Assembly (NCBI GenBank): GCA_013361095.1
Contig: JAATWA010000001.1
Coordinates: 744,001 to 808,000 of the forward strand
DNA length: 64,000 nt
From: Pseudanabaena biceps
GTDB lineage: Bacteria > Cyanobacteriota > Cyanobacteriia > Pseudanabaenales > Pseudanabaenaceae
Direction of reading: 5' to 3'
How positions within the stretch are numbered: the first letter of the stretch is position 1; each line of letters opens with the position of its first letter. Positions 37,181 through 46,643 of the stretch are shown here, one piece after another. The position numbers and the translations under genes are program-made. The notes below the pieces were generated by a model. That model was not told the DNA's origin. It saw only the letters and a list, made by a program, of their open reading frames with translations, and did no database searches.

Positions 37181-37301
37181 ATTCTCATTATAAAAATTTA
37201 GTTTTTGAAAGCCAGCCTAAGGCTGGCTTTCAAAAACTAAATTTTGGGGTTTGCAGCGCCAAAGGCGCTGCAAACCCCAAAATTGGGTTCATAATGAGAA
37301 T
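37181..37301. repeat. Composite element: two palindromes inside an outer inverted repeat
   Basis: The outer arms ATTCTCATTAT (37181-37191) and ATAATGAGAAT (37291-37301) enclose a 53-bp palindrome (37193-37245, TAA loop) and a 45-bp palindrome (37240-37284, AAA loop). Together they can form a three-way junction. The 10-bp direct repeat GATTTAGCGC flanks the unit at 37167 and 37307, as a target duplication might. Confidence 0.85.
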
Positions 37302-37322
37302 TACTGGATTTAGCGCTACAAA

Positions 37323-37967
37323 TCATCTACGCCAGTTATTTAACCATAAAGGTGAAATGGAAAGAAAAATCAAGAAAGTAGAAGCAAAAATCAATTGTAG
37401 GAAATCACCTTCTTGGAAAGCATTTTTGCCTGAAGTTCCCAACCAAGTATAGGCAATCGTCCCGGGTATAACTCCTATTAAAGTAGCAAATGTATAAACT
37501 TTGAGATTGATAGGAGTAAGCGCAAGTAAGAAGTTAATTAAATTGAACGGTGCGATCGGGGCAAACCTCAGAGTTAGGCCTAGGTTAAAAGGATTATGGG
37601 AAAAGGATTGATTCATTTTAGCCAAGAGTTTATGTTTGCTAAAAGTAGTGATCGCCCAGTCTTGAAAAAGATAACGAGTTAGACTGAATGCGCCCATCGC
37701 GCCTAAAGTTGCTGCCAAGGCAGACCAAACCGTTCCCCAGATTAAGCCAAATACAACTCCACCAGTTAGAGTATGAATAGTAATTGGCAATCCTAACACC
37801 GCCACTAAAACATAGGTCAATACAAATAAAGGAACTGCCCAAATCCCCCAACCTTGTAGATACATTGATAGTAAATCTTTACAGCCTGTTGAGAGTTTGT
37901 AGGATACGGCTAAAGTGTTACACATAGCCTGATTTCTAGAGGCGCAACGTACTACACTTTTCCTCAA
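37323..37967 (-). CDS. TVP38/TMEM64 (DedA-like, SNARE-associated) family membrane protein
   Basis: A 214-aa inner-membrane protein with about five hydrophobic segments. The family core is present: GLPITIHTLTGGVVFGLIWG, then ALAATLGAMGAFSLTRYLF, and LRFAPIAPFNLINFLLALTPI with the conserved F/R-x-P-x-x-P-F/Y-x-x-x-N pattern. Members scramble or flip lipids. The first 35 residues (MRKSVVRCASRNQAMCN) may be an over-extended start. It is followed 31 bases upstream by another minus-strand membrane protein gene. Confidence 0.85.
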   Translation of the reverse strand: MRKSVVRCASRNQAMCNTLAVSYKLSTGCKDLLSMYLQGWGIWAVPLFVLTYVLVAVLGLPITIHTLTGGVVFGLIWGTVWSALAATLGAMGAFSLTRYLFQDWAITTFSKHKLLAKMNQSFSHNPFNLGLTLRFAPIAPFNLINFLLALTPINLKVYTFATLIGVIPGTIAYTWLGTSGKNAFQEGDFLQLIFASTFLIFLSISPLWLNNWRR

Positions 37968-37998
37968 TAGGCTGTAGTTGTCTCCTAGTAATTTGCAA

Positions 37999-38415
37999 TC
38001 AGAAAATCCACCTCGACAATAATTTTATTCCCAACGTAGAAGCGACTACATAAACAATTGAAAGCACAAATAAATTAGCCAGTACACTTATAGTAGCAAT
38101 CAATAAAACCGCCATAGTTTTATCAACTATACGCACAAATAGATTAGAGTGTTTAATATGTTCTGTACGGGGTCTAAGAGATTTTCTATGGTGATCTTTC
38201 CCTACTAATAGCACAAAGAAATACCTTCTGAATAGCAAATTAACAGTAAATCTTAAATCAATTAACTTAGGGGAAGAATGAGGAATGGCAGAGTAAATAA
38301 CAGATTTAAGCTCTCCTTTTTCGTCGTCATTCAATTTGTCAAGGATATTGTCAGATATACCTTTCATATAATACTCAGCATCTCGTAGGTGGTATTCTCT
38401 AATTTGATAGTTCAT
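37999..38415 (-). CDS. Hypothetical membrane protein
   Basis: A 138-aa protein with a polar N-terminal two-thirds (MNYQIREYHLRDAEYYMKGI, basic DHHRKSLRPRTEHIK) and a C-terminal hydrophobic stretch, TMAVLLIATISVLANLFVLS IVYVV. I recognise no family. The base composition is more AT-rich than its neighbours. It is probably co-transcribed with the TVP38-type gene 31 bases downstream. Confidence 0.6.
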   Translation of the reverse strand: MNYQIREYHLRDAEYYMKGISDNILDKLNDDEKGELKSVIYSAIPHSSPKLIDLRFTVNLLFRRYFFVLLVGKDHHRKSLRPRTEHIKHSNLFVRIVDKTMAVLLIATISVLANLFVLSIVYVVASTLGIKLLSRWIF

Positions 38416-38727
38416 AATCTTTACCCAGTATGTTGAGACTACAGTTTTTGAATCTAGTTTTTATAGCTATCGCCAAGTGTATTAAAACGTAAAACCCAAG
38501 AATTATTTGGCGGCGCGAAGCGCCGCCAAATAATTCTTGGGTTTTGATTTGTCCTAAAACAAATGACTGTAGATATAACTATGCTCAACTACTTATCCTC
38601 AATAGAGCGCGATAGCATCTCTCGCTGTGAAACTTATTTTAATATTTTGAAAGCCTAAGACGCTAAAAACCACACATTGTTTTATGAAAGATAGATTGCT
38701 GAAAGTGAGAATTGGGTAAAACGCTAA
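38416..38727. other. 312-bp divergent gap with one MITE-like unit
   Basis: It lies between the divergent hypothetical gene and the TrkH gene. It contains the 115-bp unit 38462-38576. The remaining 150 bases before 38728 should hold the TrkH promoter; a TAAAAACC-type A/T stretch is visible but no clear boxes. Confidence 0.5.
38462..38576. mobile_element. 115-bp MITE-like unit around a 55-bp palindrome (38491-38545)
   Basis: The left end TATAGCTATCGCCAAGTGTA corresponds to the reversed right end of the 21205 unit. The right end, read in reverse, is TATATCTACAGTCATTTG, matching the left end at 12273. The centre has perfect 26-bp arms, AAAACCCAAGAATTATTTGG onward, and a GAA loop. This is the most complete copy in the window. 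Confidence 0.8.
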
Positions 38728-40119
38728 TTGGGAAAACACTATAAGATTATTTTTGTAACTCGCGGATCAAATAGCAAAATAAACGTGAACCCTGCTAGAA
38801 CAATTTGTCTTGGCTTTGTTGCCGTAATACTTCTGGGAGCATTTTTACTAATGCTGCCCCTGTCTTCTAGCACTGGCGTATGGTCAGATCCCATAACTGC
38901 TTTGTTTACTTCTACCTCAGCAGTGTGCGTCACAGGCTTATCCGTAGTGGATGTGGGTAAGTTTTATTCGATTTGGGGGCAAATATTTTTGCTGCTCCTA
39001 TTTCAAATCGGTGGATTGGGCTACATGACCGCCACATCGATTTTATTGATTTTGATTGGACGCAAGTTTAGCTTGCGCGACAAGATTACGTTGCAGCAAT
39101 CCCTTGACACTAGAGGTATTCGAGGCGGAGCGCAACTAGTTAAGTCAATCATTGCTGTAACAATGTTGTTGGAACTTACGGGCGCGATCGCCTTAATTCC
39201 ATTTTTTAATCAAAAGATGAGTTTCCAAGAGAGCGCATGGCAAGCAATCTTTCATAGTGTTAGTGCTTTTAATAATGCGGGATTTAGTTTGTTTTCAGAC
39301 AACCTTATGAGCTACGCCAATAACGCTGGCGTAAGCATCATTATTGGTTTGTTAATTATCTTTGGTGGTATTGGCTATCAGGTGATTTTAGAAGGCTATC
39401 TGTGGTTAAGAACTAAGTTTTCTCGCGATCGCGAATATATTTCTTTTAGCTTGACCTTCTGTGTCGCTACTACAACTACGCTCGTGTTACTTGTGTCAGG
39501 CACATTACTGATTTGGTTTACAGAGTTTAGTAACAAAGATACGTTAGGCTCAATGTCATTTTTTGATCAGTTTATTGCCGCTTGGTTTCAGGCTGTCACT
39601 TCCCGCACCGCAGGTTTTAACTCGATTGACAATGGCAAAATGACGATTACGGGTATCTTTATTACGATCGCTTATATGTTTATCGGTGCTAGTCCAGGTG
39701 GAACGGGCGGCGGCATCAAAACGACAACAGCAAGAATCTTGTCTAGCTGCACAGGTGCGGCTCTAAGGGGGCATGACGAAGTAAATCTGTATGAGTTACG
39801 AGTACCCAATGGCTTGATCATTAAATCAGTTGGAGTTGCTGTGGGATCATTATTTACGGTGATTTGTTCAACGGGCATTTTGTCGTTGACTGAACCTAAG
39901 CTCAGTTTTATTAATATTTTGTTTGAAGCCACTTCCGCCTTTGCCACGGTCGGTTTATCAACTGGGATCACATCTTCTCTATCTTCAGTAGGACAGTTAG
40001 TGATTATTGCCACTATGTACATCGGGCGTGTTGGCGTACTGTTGCTAATGTCTGCCATTTTTACCGATACTCGTCCTAGCTTGATCAAATATCCTCAAGA
40101 GTCAATGCTTGTAGGTTAA
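38728..40119 (+). CDS. TrkH/KtrB-type potassium transporter subunit
   Basis: A 463-aa membrane protein with four M1-P-M2 repeats. Pore loops with selectivity glycines are visible: TSTSAVCVTGLSVVD, HSVSAFNNAGFSLFSD, QAVTSRTAGFNSID and ATSAFATVGLSTGI. A conserved SPGGTGGGIKTTT loop precedes the last repeat. It translocates K+ (often with Na+) and needs a KtrA/TrkA RCK subunit, which is not in this window. The start is TTG at 38728 with no better ATG nearby. Confidence 0.92.
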   Translation: MGKHYKIIFVTRGSNSKINVNPARTICLGFVAVILLGAFLLMLPLSSSTGVWSDPITALFTSTSAVCVTGLSVVDVGKFYSIWGQIFLLLLFQIGGLGYMTATSILLILIGRKFSLRDKITLQQSLDTRGIRGGAQLVKSIIAVTMLLELTGAIALIPFFNQKMSFQESAWQAIFHSVSAFNNAGFSLFSDNLMSYANNAGVSIIIGLLIIFGGIGYQVILEGYLWLRTKFSRDREYISFSLTFCVATTTTLVLLVSGTLLIWFTEFSNKDTLGSMSFFDQFIAAWFQAVTSRTAGFNSIDNGKMTITGIFITIAYMFIGASPGGTGGGIKTTTARILSSCTGAALRGHDEVNLYELRVPNGLIIKSVGVAVGSLFTVICSTGILSLTEPKLSFINILFEATSAFATVGLSTGITSSLSSVGQLVIIATMYIGRVGVLLLMSAIFTDTRPSLIKYPQESMLVG

Positions 40120-40171
40120 AAAAGACGGCAGCACGAAGCGCAGCAACTACAGCACTTTGCGCTCAAACCCG

Positions 40172-40226
40172 AACCAAGAATTTTTTGAAAGTGTTGCTTG
40201 GCAACACTTTCAAAAAATTCTTGGTT
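40172..40226. repeat. 55-bp perfect palindrome (26-bp arms, TTG loop)
   Basis: Arms begin AACCAAGAATTTTTTGAAAG and close on TGTTGC/GCAACA around TTG. The left flank AGCACTTTGCGCTCAAACCC is the second flank type. It is related to the copy at 23419. Confidence 0.92.
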
Positions 40227-40249
40227 AGGGTTCGTTTGATTTGAAATTG

Positions 40250-40308
40250 CTGGAATCCAAAAGATGAGTGGCGGCGCTTCGCGCCGCCACTCATCTTTTG
40301 GATTCCAG
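40250..40308. repeat. 59-bp perfect palindrome (28-bp arms, TTC loop)
   Basis: Arms begin CTGGAATCCAAAAGATGAG and end on GGCGGCGC around TTC. It lies 71 bases before the sufC start, so it sits in the sufC leader or promoter region. Confidence 0.92.
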
Positions 40309-40379
40309 TGAGGTGGCTGGCTACAGCTAGAGCAGTCCACTACATATTACAATGTCAAATAGCTGTAAAGAGAAAAGAG

Positions 40380-41162
40380 ATGATTGTCGAAAATAGTGAA
40401 GTGATTTTATCGGTCAAGGATTTGACTGCTGAAGTTGATGGAGTCCAAATTCTTAAAGGTTTGGATCTTGAAATCAAAGCTGGTGAAGTTCACGCAATTA
40501 TGGGGCCAAATGGCTCTGGTAAAAGCACTTTTTCTAAAGTGCTAGCAGGACATCCTGCCTACAGTGTCACAGGTGGTGAGATTTTGTATAAGGGGAAAAA
40601 TTTACTAGACTTAGCACCTGAGATTCGATCAAGAGAAGGAATATTTTTGGCTTTCCAATATCCTCTGGAAATTCCAGGGGTAACTAATTCTGACTTCCTG
40701 AGATTGTCTTACAACAATTTGAGAAAACATCAAGGACTAGAAGAATTGGATATTATCGATTTTGATGATTTCATCCAAGAGAAGTTAGACATTGTGGAAA
40801 TGAATCCTAGCTTCTTAAGTCGCAGTGTCAATGAAGGATTTTCAGGTGGTGAAAAGAAACGCAACGAAATCTTGCAAATGGCAATTCTCGATCCGACCTT
40901 GGCAATTCTTGATGAGACTGACTCAGGACTAGATATTGATGCTTTACGGATTGTGGCAGGCGGCGTGAATAAGCTTTCCACACCCCGCAATTCTTCATTA
41001 GTAATCACTCACTATCAACGACTGCTCAATTACATCATTCCAGACTTCATTCATGTGATGGAAAATGGCAAGATCATTTTGACAGGTGATAAGAGTTTGG
41101 CTCTAGAACTAGAAGAGAAAGGCTATGACTGGCTCAAAGAAGAAGAGGCAGTGTTAGCGTAA
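40380..41162 (+). CDS. sufC: Fe-S cluster assembly ATPase SufC
   Basis: A 260-aa ABC-type ATPase. Walker A is [11 protein letters not shown], the Q-loop is [10 protein letters not shown], the signature is [11 protein letters not shown], Walker B is [12 protein letters not shown] and the H-loop is [10 protein letters not shown]. It works in the cytosolic SufBCD scaffold. The ATG at 40380 is chosen because a longer frame from 40308 reads repeat sequence. It overlaps sufD (TAATG). sufB is not upstream here, unlike the usual sufBCD order. Confidence 0.96.
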   Translation: MIVENSEVILSVKDLTAEVDGVQILKGLDLEIKAGEVHAIMGPNGSGKSTFSKVLAGHPAYSVTGGEILYKGKNLLDLAPEIRSREGIFLAFQYPLEIPGVTNSDFLRLSYNNLRKHQGLEELDIIDFDDFIQEKLDIVEMNPSFLSRSVNEGFSGGEKKRNEILQMAILDPTLAILDETDSGLDIDALRIVAGGVNKLSTPRNSSLVITHYQRLLNYIIPDFIHVMENGKIILTGDKSLALELEEKGYDWLKEEEAVLA

Positions 41163-42562
41163 TGACTATTCAAGCTTTTGAACCATTGCAAGATCAACAA
41201 GAGTTGAAAGCTGCATCTAGCAGTCGCAGTAAATTAGCTGTCAATAGTAGCCAGTTTACTGATCAGATTATGGGTTTACGTTCTGATGTTGCCAGCTTTG
41301 ACCAAAACACCAGCGTCCTTTTAGACGAATTACGTCAATTGGCTAGCGATCGCCTATCTAATCTTTCTTTCCCGACTACTAAAAATGAAGAATGGAAATA
41401 TACCGATGTTTCTTCTTTAGGAAGTTTAACTTTTGCTAATCAAGAAATAATTGCCACTCGTAACGCCAGTATTGAAGCATTAATTGCTCGAAATATTGCG
41501 CCCGAATCTTTGGGTAATTGCATCGTATTTGTGAATGGCAAATATCGTAAGGATCTGTCGGATACCAGTGATGCCGTTGAAGGTCTAATTATTGGTACAT
41601 TATCGACCCTTGGCGATCGCGTTTTGCCGAAGTTGCGATCGCATCTCGCCCAACACCCCGACACCAATGATTACTTTGCCAGTCTGAATACAACTTGTAT
41701 GTCAGATGTGGCGATTATTCTTGCTTCTCAAAATTCAGTAATCGAGAGTCCCCTTCAATTGTTATTTGTCTCGGTTCCTCAAGCAGGAATCGAGACTTTA
41801 ATCACCCAGCCTCGTTGTTTGGTGATTGCGGAAGCCCATAGCGACTTGACTTTCTTGCAAACTTTTGTAGGCGATGATAACCAGACCTATTTCACTAACT
41901 CGGTAACGGAAGTTTGGCTATCTGAAGGCGCACAGGTCAATCACACTAAGGTTCAACGGCAAGGTGAGCAATCAGTCCATATCAATACGACCGCGATCGC
42001 TCAAGCGCGGAATAGTGTGTATAGAAATCAATCGATTAGCATCGGCGCGAAAATCTCTCGCCAAAATTTGATTGTGCATCAAATGGCAGAGCAAACCGAA
42101 ACTTCGTTGACAGGGCTAGCTTTTATTGATGGCGAGCAATTGGCAGATACACATTCTGTGATCGCTCACAATTATCCCCACGGCTCTAGTAAGCAACTAC
42201 ACAAATGTATTGCTAATGGTCGCGCCCATGCGGTGTTTAATGGCAAAATCCAAGTCGCTAAGCTAGCCCAACAGACCGATTCCGCGCAGCTAAGCCGCAA
42301 TTTATTGCTGTCAGGGAAAGCGAGGATAGATACTAAGCCTCAATTAGAAATTTTTGCGGATAACGTTAAGTGCGCGCATGGTGCAACTGTTAGCCAATTG
42401 GATGCTGAGGAGATTTTTTATCTTCAAAGTCGTGCTATTGATGCTGAGAGTGCCGCTAATCTGCTGACCTATGCCTTTGCCTCTGAAGCGATCGCCCAGA
42501 TTCCAATTGTGTCAGTCCAGCGATCGCTAGGTGATTTTGTCTTAGAAAAAACTAAAAACTAA
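41162..42562 (+). CDS. sufD: Fe-S cluster assembly protein SufD
   Basis: A 466-aa beta-helix scaffold protein of the SufB/D family. Features are the N-terminal TKNEEWKYTDVSSLGSL, GSSKQLHKCIANGRAHAVFN in the core, and the C-terminal IFADNVKCAHGATVSQLDAE followed by LQSRAIDAESA. The conserved CxHG (CAHG) and the His/Cys region fit SufD. It is translationally coupled to sufC. sufS and sufB are not in view. Confidence 0.95.
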   Translation: MTIQAFEPLQDQQELKAASSSRSKLAVNSSQFTDQIMGLRSDVASFDQNTSVLLDELRQLASDRLSNLSFPTTKNEEWKYTDVSSLGSLTFANQEIIATRNASIEALIARNIAPESLGNCIVFVNGKYRKDLSDTSDAVEGLIIGTLSTLGDRVLPKLRSHLAQHPDTNDYFASLNTTCMSDVAIILASQNSVIESPLQLLFVSVPQAGIETLITQPRCLVIAEAHSDLTFLQTFVGDDNQTYFTNSVTEVWLSEGAQVNHTKVQRQGEQSVHINTTAIAQARNSVYRNQSISIGAKISRQNLIVHQMAEQTETSLTGLAFIDGEQLADTHSVIAHNYPHGSSKQLHKCIANGRAHAVFNGKIQVAKLAQQTDSAQLSRNLLLSGKARIDTKPQLEIFADNVKCAHGATVSQLDAEEIFYLQSRAIDAESAANLLTYAFASEAIAQIPIVSVQRSLGDFVLEKTKN

Positions 42563-42564
42563 AA

Positions 42565-42613
42565 ACCAAAGAATGAGATTCGCACGCAAAGCGTGCGAAT
42601 CTCATTCTTTGGT
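42565..42613. repeat. 49-bp perfect palindrome between sufD and the DUF697 GTPase
   Basis: Arms of 23 bp begin ACCAAAGAATGAGATTCG and close on CACGC/GCGTG around AAA. It starts 2 bases after the sufD stop and ends 4 bases before the opposing stop, filling the convergent gap. Confidence 0.9.
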
Positions 42614-42617
42614 CTGG

Positions 42618-44156
42618 CTAACGCTGTTGATTGACTAAAACCATAACCCGATTAACGGCATCCTGTACAAACATTTTTAAGAACTCATCGCGGCGATTTA
42701 ATTGAAATTGACGCTGCACCACTTCGGCAATACCACCATCACCCCAATCGCGATCGCGGCTAAAATATTCGATAAAACTTTTGCCTGCAATGCGGGTGAG
42801 ATAGGCGGCTGTCACCGATTGGATCGTCGCTTTGAGAACTAAACCCACCACAGTTACCGAAATTACAGTGCTGACAATCTGGACTACCCCTTTGACAATG
42901 CCTAGACTTACTAAGGTGCGGGTTAAAGAATTGGCTAACTCCTTGCCACGATCAATATTAATTTCACAACCATAGACCTTCCCAATTTCCACCACCATTT
43001 GAGCATTAATCGCAGCCGTAGCTAGCATATCGACCACAGGTAAAGGCGTAGCGAATACCACACCTACCACTAGCCATTGAAACTTTTCTACTACTTTCTC
43101 TGCTTCCATTTGTTGCTGTTGCGATAGAACTTCACGGGTGGCACTAGTAAGATCTTGCGATCGCAGTAAGACATTATCTGCCACCAGTTCATCGCCTTCA
43201 TAGCTAAGAATATCTAACATACGGGTGAGGAGATCTTGTAGCTTGGGCGGCGGCTGGATCACTTCCCCAGACTCAATAGTAATTGTCGCAGGGCTGGCGG
43301 AGATTGCCACCACATCTTCAGGGGCAATCATCCCTAAAACCCGCGATCGCAAGCTGGTATGAATAATTTCGCGATCGCTTTTAGTGAGTCGATCAATTTT
43401 ATTAAATACGAGAATAGTCCGCTTACCAATATTGGTCAAAGCTTGCAGCACGTCATATTCCGAACGTCTGATATCATCATCAACTACAAATAGAATCAGG
43501 TCAGCTTCTGTAGCAATTTGTCGTGCTTCCTGTTCGCGATCGCTACCTAAAGCACTCGCCTCTAAAATCCCTGGGCAGTCAGTGATCTGCACAGGCACTT
43601 CCAGATTAGCAAACCTCACAGGTACATAGACTCTACCCAGTCTGGTAGTTCCCATTGTTGCGCCAACTTCACCCCTTGATTTGGCATCGCTCAGCGATAA
43701 ATTCAGTAAACTATTGACTAGGGAAGTTTTACCTGCGGAACCGACTCCAAAGACGACAACCCGCAATTCGGGACGGATGAAATTCTTTTTAAGCTGCTCC
43801 GTTTGCTCAGCTAGCGATCGCCGCATTACCTCATCTTGAATCTGCTCAACTTGCTTTTCTAGGGCAGCGAGACTATCTTGAGCCGCTTCAATTTTGTCAG
43901 TGGGCGCTTCAGGAAGAGGACGCGATGGTGATGGTTCGGCTTGAAATAGGCGTAAATATCGCCAAATAATGAAGAATAAACCTGCTAACAATCCGATTAC
44001 TAAGAGAACAACAAAGCCGCCTAAAATTGGGGAAGAGGTGGCGACTAGTTGATAAATTTGAATAATCCGATCTAGTAATGGAACTACAAAAGAAATTACT
44101 AGCCCAACACAGCCAAAAGCAATTAGCGATCGCAACCAAGAAAATCTTTTTTTCAT
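42618..44156 (-). CDS. Membrane-associated GTPase with DUF697 domain
   Basis: A 512-aa protein. Two N-terminal membrane helices (LIAFGCVGLVISFVVPLL; LGGFVVLLVIGLLAGLFFII) precede an Era-like GTPase with G1 GVGSAGKTSLVNSLL, G3 DCPGI and G4 NKIDRL. A C-terminal DUF697 region is hydrophobic (LVVGVVFATPLPVVDMLATA). Such proteins are common in cyanobacteria, and their role is not established. The gene is single, upstream of guaA on the opposite side of a hairpin. Confidence 0.87.
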   Translation of the reverse strand: MKKRFSWLRSLIAFGCVGLVISFVVPLLDRIIQIYQLVATSSPILGGFVVLLVIGLLAGLFFIIWRYLRLFQAEPSPSRPLPEAPTDKIEAAQDSLAALEKQVEQIQDEVMRRSLAEQTEQLKKNFIRPELRVVVFGVGSAGKTSLVNSLLNLSLSDAKSRGEVGATMGTTRLGRVYVPVRFANLEVPVQITDCPGILEASALGSDREQEARQIATEADLILFVVDDDIRRSEYDVLQALTNIGKRTILVFNKIDRLTKSDREIIHTSLRSRVLGMIAPEDVVAISASPATITIESGEVIQPPPKLQDLLTRMLDILSYEGDELVADNVLLRSQDLTSATREVLSQQQQMEAEKVVEKFQWLVVGVVFATPLPVVDMLATAAINAQMVVEIGKVYGCEINIDRGKELANSLTRTLVSLGIVKGVVQIVSTVISVTVVGLVLKATIQSVTAAYLTRIAGKSFIEYFSRDRDWGDGGIAEVVQRQFQLNRRDEFLKMFVQDAVNRVMVLVNQQR

Positions 44157-44208
44157 TAACTTAATAGAAGTTATCGCGCCTTACGCTATCTTGTCGAGAT
44201 CAATAGCC

Positions 44209-44241
44209 AATAGAGAAGGGCGCGTTGCGCCCTTCTCTATT
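44209..44241 (-). terminator. 33-bp palindrome just after guaA
   Basis: The arms AATAGAGAAGGGCGC and complement pair around GTT. It lies 4 bases beyond the guaA stop (44245) on the minus strand. The strong GC stem fits a terminator or 3' stabiliser. Confidence 0.75.
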
Positions 44242-44244
44242 AAT

Positions 44245-45909
44245 CTATTCCCATTCAATTGTGCCAGGTGGCTTCGATGTAATATCTAAAACCACACGGT
44301 TAACTCCTTCCACTTCATTGACGATTCTATTAGAAATTGTTTCTAACAACTCATAGGGAACCCTAGCCCAATCAGCCGTCATTCCATCTTCGCTAGTAAC
44401 AAGTCGCAACACCACAGGGTGTGAGTAAGTACGCTTATCACCCATCACGCCGACACTACGGACAGTTGGCAACAAGACCGCAAAAGCTTGCCAAAGATTA
44501 TTATATTGACCCGCACGATTTACTTCTTGACGCACAATCAAATCAGCATCACGCAGAGTGTTTAAGCGATCGCTAGTGATTTCACCAATAATCCGAATCG
44601 CTAAACCAGGGCCAGGGAAAGGCTGACGCTTAACGATTTCTTCAGGCAGTCCCAAGACAGTCCCAACTTTGCGAACTTCATCTTTAAAGAGTTTACGCAA
44701 TGGCTCTACTAAGGTGAATCGAAGATTGTCAGGCAAACCGCCCACATTGTGATGACTCTTGATCTTGACCGCAACCCGCTTCCCTGTCTTAGGATCAGCA
44801 TTAGTATCGGCGGACTCAATCACATCAGGGTAGAGTGTCCCTTGAGCTAGAAAATCAAAAGGTCCTAAACGTTGTGATTCTTCTTCAAATACTTTAATAA
44901 ATTCATAACCGATTAGCTTCCGCTTTTCTTCGGGTTCGGTAATGCCTTCAAGCTGTTTCAAAAAGCGATCGCGAGCATTGACATACTCCACATGGATATG
45001 AAACTGCTCTTCAAAAAGTTTGACAAGTCTCTCTGGCTCAAGCTTTCGCATAAAACCTTGATCAATAAACATACAGGTAAGTTGATCGCCAATTGCCTTA
45101 TGCAGTAAAAAAGCAAGGGTCGAAGAGTCAACACCACCTGACAGCGCTAGCAATACACGACGTTCGCCAACTTGCGCGCGGATTTCACGAATGGAATTTT
45201 CAATAAACGCATCAGTTGTCCAGCTTGGCTCACAACTACAAATGTGATACACAAAATTGCGAATCATTGCCATGCCGCCGACGGAATGGACTACTTCAGG
45301 GTGAAACTGCACACCGTACATTTTTTTGTCATGATCAGCGATCGCCGCGCAGGGGGTATTGGCTGTATGAGCCAATATTTCAAAGCCCTTGGGCAAGTCG
45401 ATTACTGAGTCGCCATGACTCATCCACATGGTGATTCCACTGTCAACATTTGTTAATAGATCGGTGGGATCATCAATTTGTAAATCCGCTTTACCATACT
45501 CGCCACGATCGGCGCGTTCAACGGTTCCACCCATTTGCTTTGCCATCAGTTGCATTCCATAGCAAACTCCCAAAACAGGAATCCCTAGCTCAAAAAGAGC
45601 TGGATCGCACTTGGGCGCTCCTTCGTCATAAACAGAGCTGGGTCCCCCTGATAGAATAATTCCTTTAGGATTTAGCTTCAGTAAATCTTCGGAAGAGATA
45701 TGATAAGGTAAAACTTCAGAATAAACCTGTGTCTCACGGATACGACGGGCAATTAGCTCGGAATACTGAGAACCAAAATCGAGAATAGCAATCATCGAGC
45801 GGCTGATAATGTGGTCTGTGGTAATGTCTGCATTGGAGCTAGCTGAACTGGAAGATATTGCATCTTCGAGGGTTTGAGTATTTGTTGATGTTGAAGGGGA
45901 AGAAACCAC
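44245..45909 (-). CDS. guaA: GMP synthase (glutamine-hydrolysing)
   Basis: A 554-aa bifunctional enzyme. The class I amidotransferase domain has [30 protein letters not shown] (nucleophile Cys) and [11 protein letters not shown]. The ATP pyrophosphatase loop is [15 protein letters not shown], and the dimerisation domain ends in [16 protein letters not shown] Ser/Thr-rich N-terminal stretch of about 40 residues precedes [12 protein letters not shown], as in other cyanobacteria. I choose GTG 45909, because the ATG at 46029 would overlap the divergent gene. An AGAGG motif lies 10 bases upstream. Confidence 0.93.
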   Translation of the reverse strand: MVSSPSTSTNTQTLEDAISSSSASSNADITTDHIISRSMIAILDFGSQYSELIARRIRETQVYSEVLPYHISSEDLLKLNPKGIILSGGPSSVYDEGAPKCDPALFELGIPVLGVCYGMQLMAKQMGGTVERADRGEYGKADLQIDDPTDLLTNVDSGITMWMSHGDSVIDLPKGFEILAHTANTPCAAIADHDKKMYGVQFHPEVVHSVGGMAMIRNFVYHICSCEPSWTTDAFIENSIREIRAQVGERRVLLALSGGVDSSTLAFLLHKAIGDQLTCMFIDQGFMRKLEPERLVKLFEEQFHIHVEYVNARDRFLKQLEGITEPEEKRKLIGYEFIKVFEEESQRLGPFDFLAQGTLYPDVIESADTNADPKTGKRVAVKIKSHHNVGGLPDNLRFTLVEPLRKLFKDEVRKVGTVLGLPEEIVKRQPFPGPGLAIRIIGEITSDRLNTLRDADLIVRQEVNRAGQYNNLWQAFAVLLPTVRSVGVMGDKRTYSHPVVLRLVTSEDGMTADWARVPYELLETISNRIVNEVEGVNRVVLDITSKPPGTIEWE

Positions 45910-46012
45910 AGGAGATACCTCTATCTTAATGAGATAGCAAAAAACTTTCGATAAGCCTGTCGCTGCGAAAAAAGTAGCTATTCGTACAATGCTAGCAAAA
46001 TGGTACGTCTTT

Positions 46013-46636
46013 ATGAAGAAATTTGACAATAAGTTTCTGGGTTTTCAGAATAATATTACCTCTCGATTGGTGATGGTTATCATCGCTTTCGCCTCTGCGG
46101 TTGTGCCATCGGTAGCGCTTCTGAGTTCTCCTGTAGAAGCCGTAAAATTACGCGATGGCAAGACCTATTTTGTTCAGTTACCTATGTTTTTAGAGGCGAC
46201 ATCAACGGTAAATAGTACTTATGCTTCCCATGCCACTTATTATTTCGAGTTTGATTTGCCGCGAAATATGGGCGAACCATTACAAAAGCTGGAAATTTTG
46301 CAGACGGAAGGTTTTGAGGCAATTGATTTTATTGGCGATCGCACCGTTGCCTATGTGCAGAATTCTGAGCAAAATTCTGGGCAACGTCTGGAAATTGCCA
46401 CAAAAACTGAGATTTTGCCCAACCAAGATCGCGATCGCCCCGTGATCACCGTGACCTTTGATCCACCCATCCCCGCAAATCAACAAAGTAAATTAATTGT
46501 CGGTCTGCGCCCCGTCCGTAACCCTCGCTATGATGGCGTTTATCTGTTTGGGGTCAAAGCTTTTCCCCAAGGCGATCGCCCTAATCCTCAGTTTTTAGGC
46601 TATGGCAGGTTAAACTTCTACAGTTCGCGCTATTGA
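46013..46636 (+). CDS. DUF2808 domain exported protein
   Basis: A 207-aa protein with an N-terminal signal sequence ([20 protein letters not shown]). It is followed by the DUF2808 domain typical of cyanobacteria: [56 protein letters not shown] and a C-terminal [20 protein letters not shown]. It is presumably periplasmic and its function is unknown. I use ATG 46013 over 45989. The gvpK gene begins 7 bases after its stop, so they probably share an mRNA. Confidence 0.85.
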   Translation: MKKFDNKFLGFQNNITSRLVMVIIAFASAVVPSVALLSSPVEAVKLRDGKTYFVQLPMFLEATSTVNSTYASHATYYFEFDLPRNMGEPLQKLEILQTEGFEAIDFIGDRTVAYVQNSEQNSGQRLEIATKTEILPNQDRDRPVITVTFDPPIPANQQSKLIVGLRPVRNPRYDGVYLFGVKAFPQGDRPNPQFLGYGRLNFYSSRY

Positions 46637-46643
46637 GAAGCCC

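Larger units (their letters stand above)
36945..37322. other. 378-bp gap filled by palindromes
   Basis: It starts with an ACAGCGCTTTGCGCT flank, then a 47-bp hairpin (37002-37048). About 130 bases without recognisable features follow, then the composite double hairpin 37181-37301. No gene or RNA is evident. Confidence 0.6.

Noticed and set aside
45910..46029. ATG at 46029 as the guaA start
   Set aside because: It would add 40 hydrophobic residues foreign to GuaA and overlap the divergent DUF2808 gene; the GTG at 45909 fits better.
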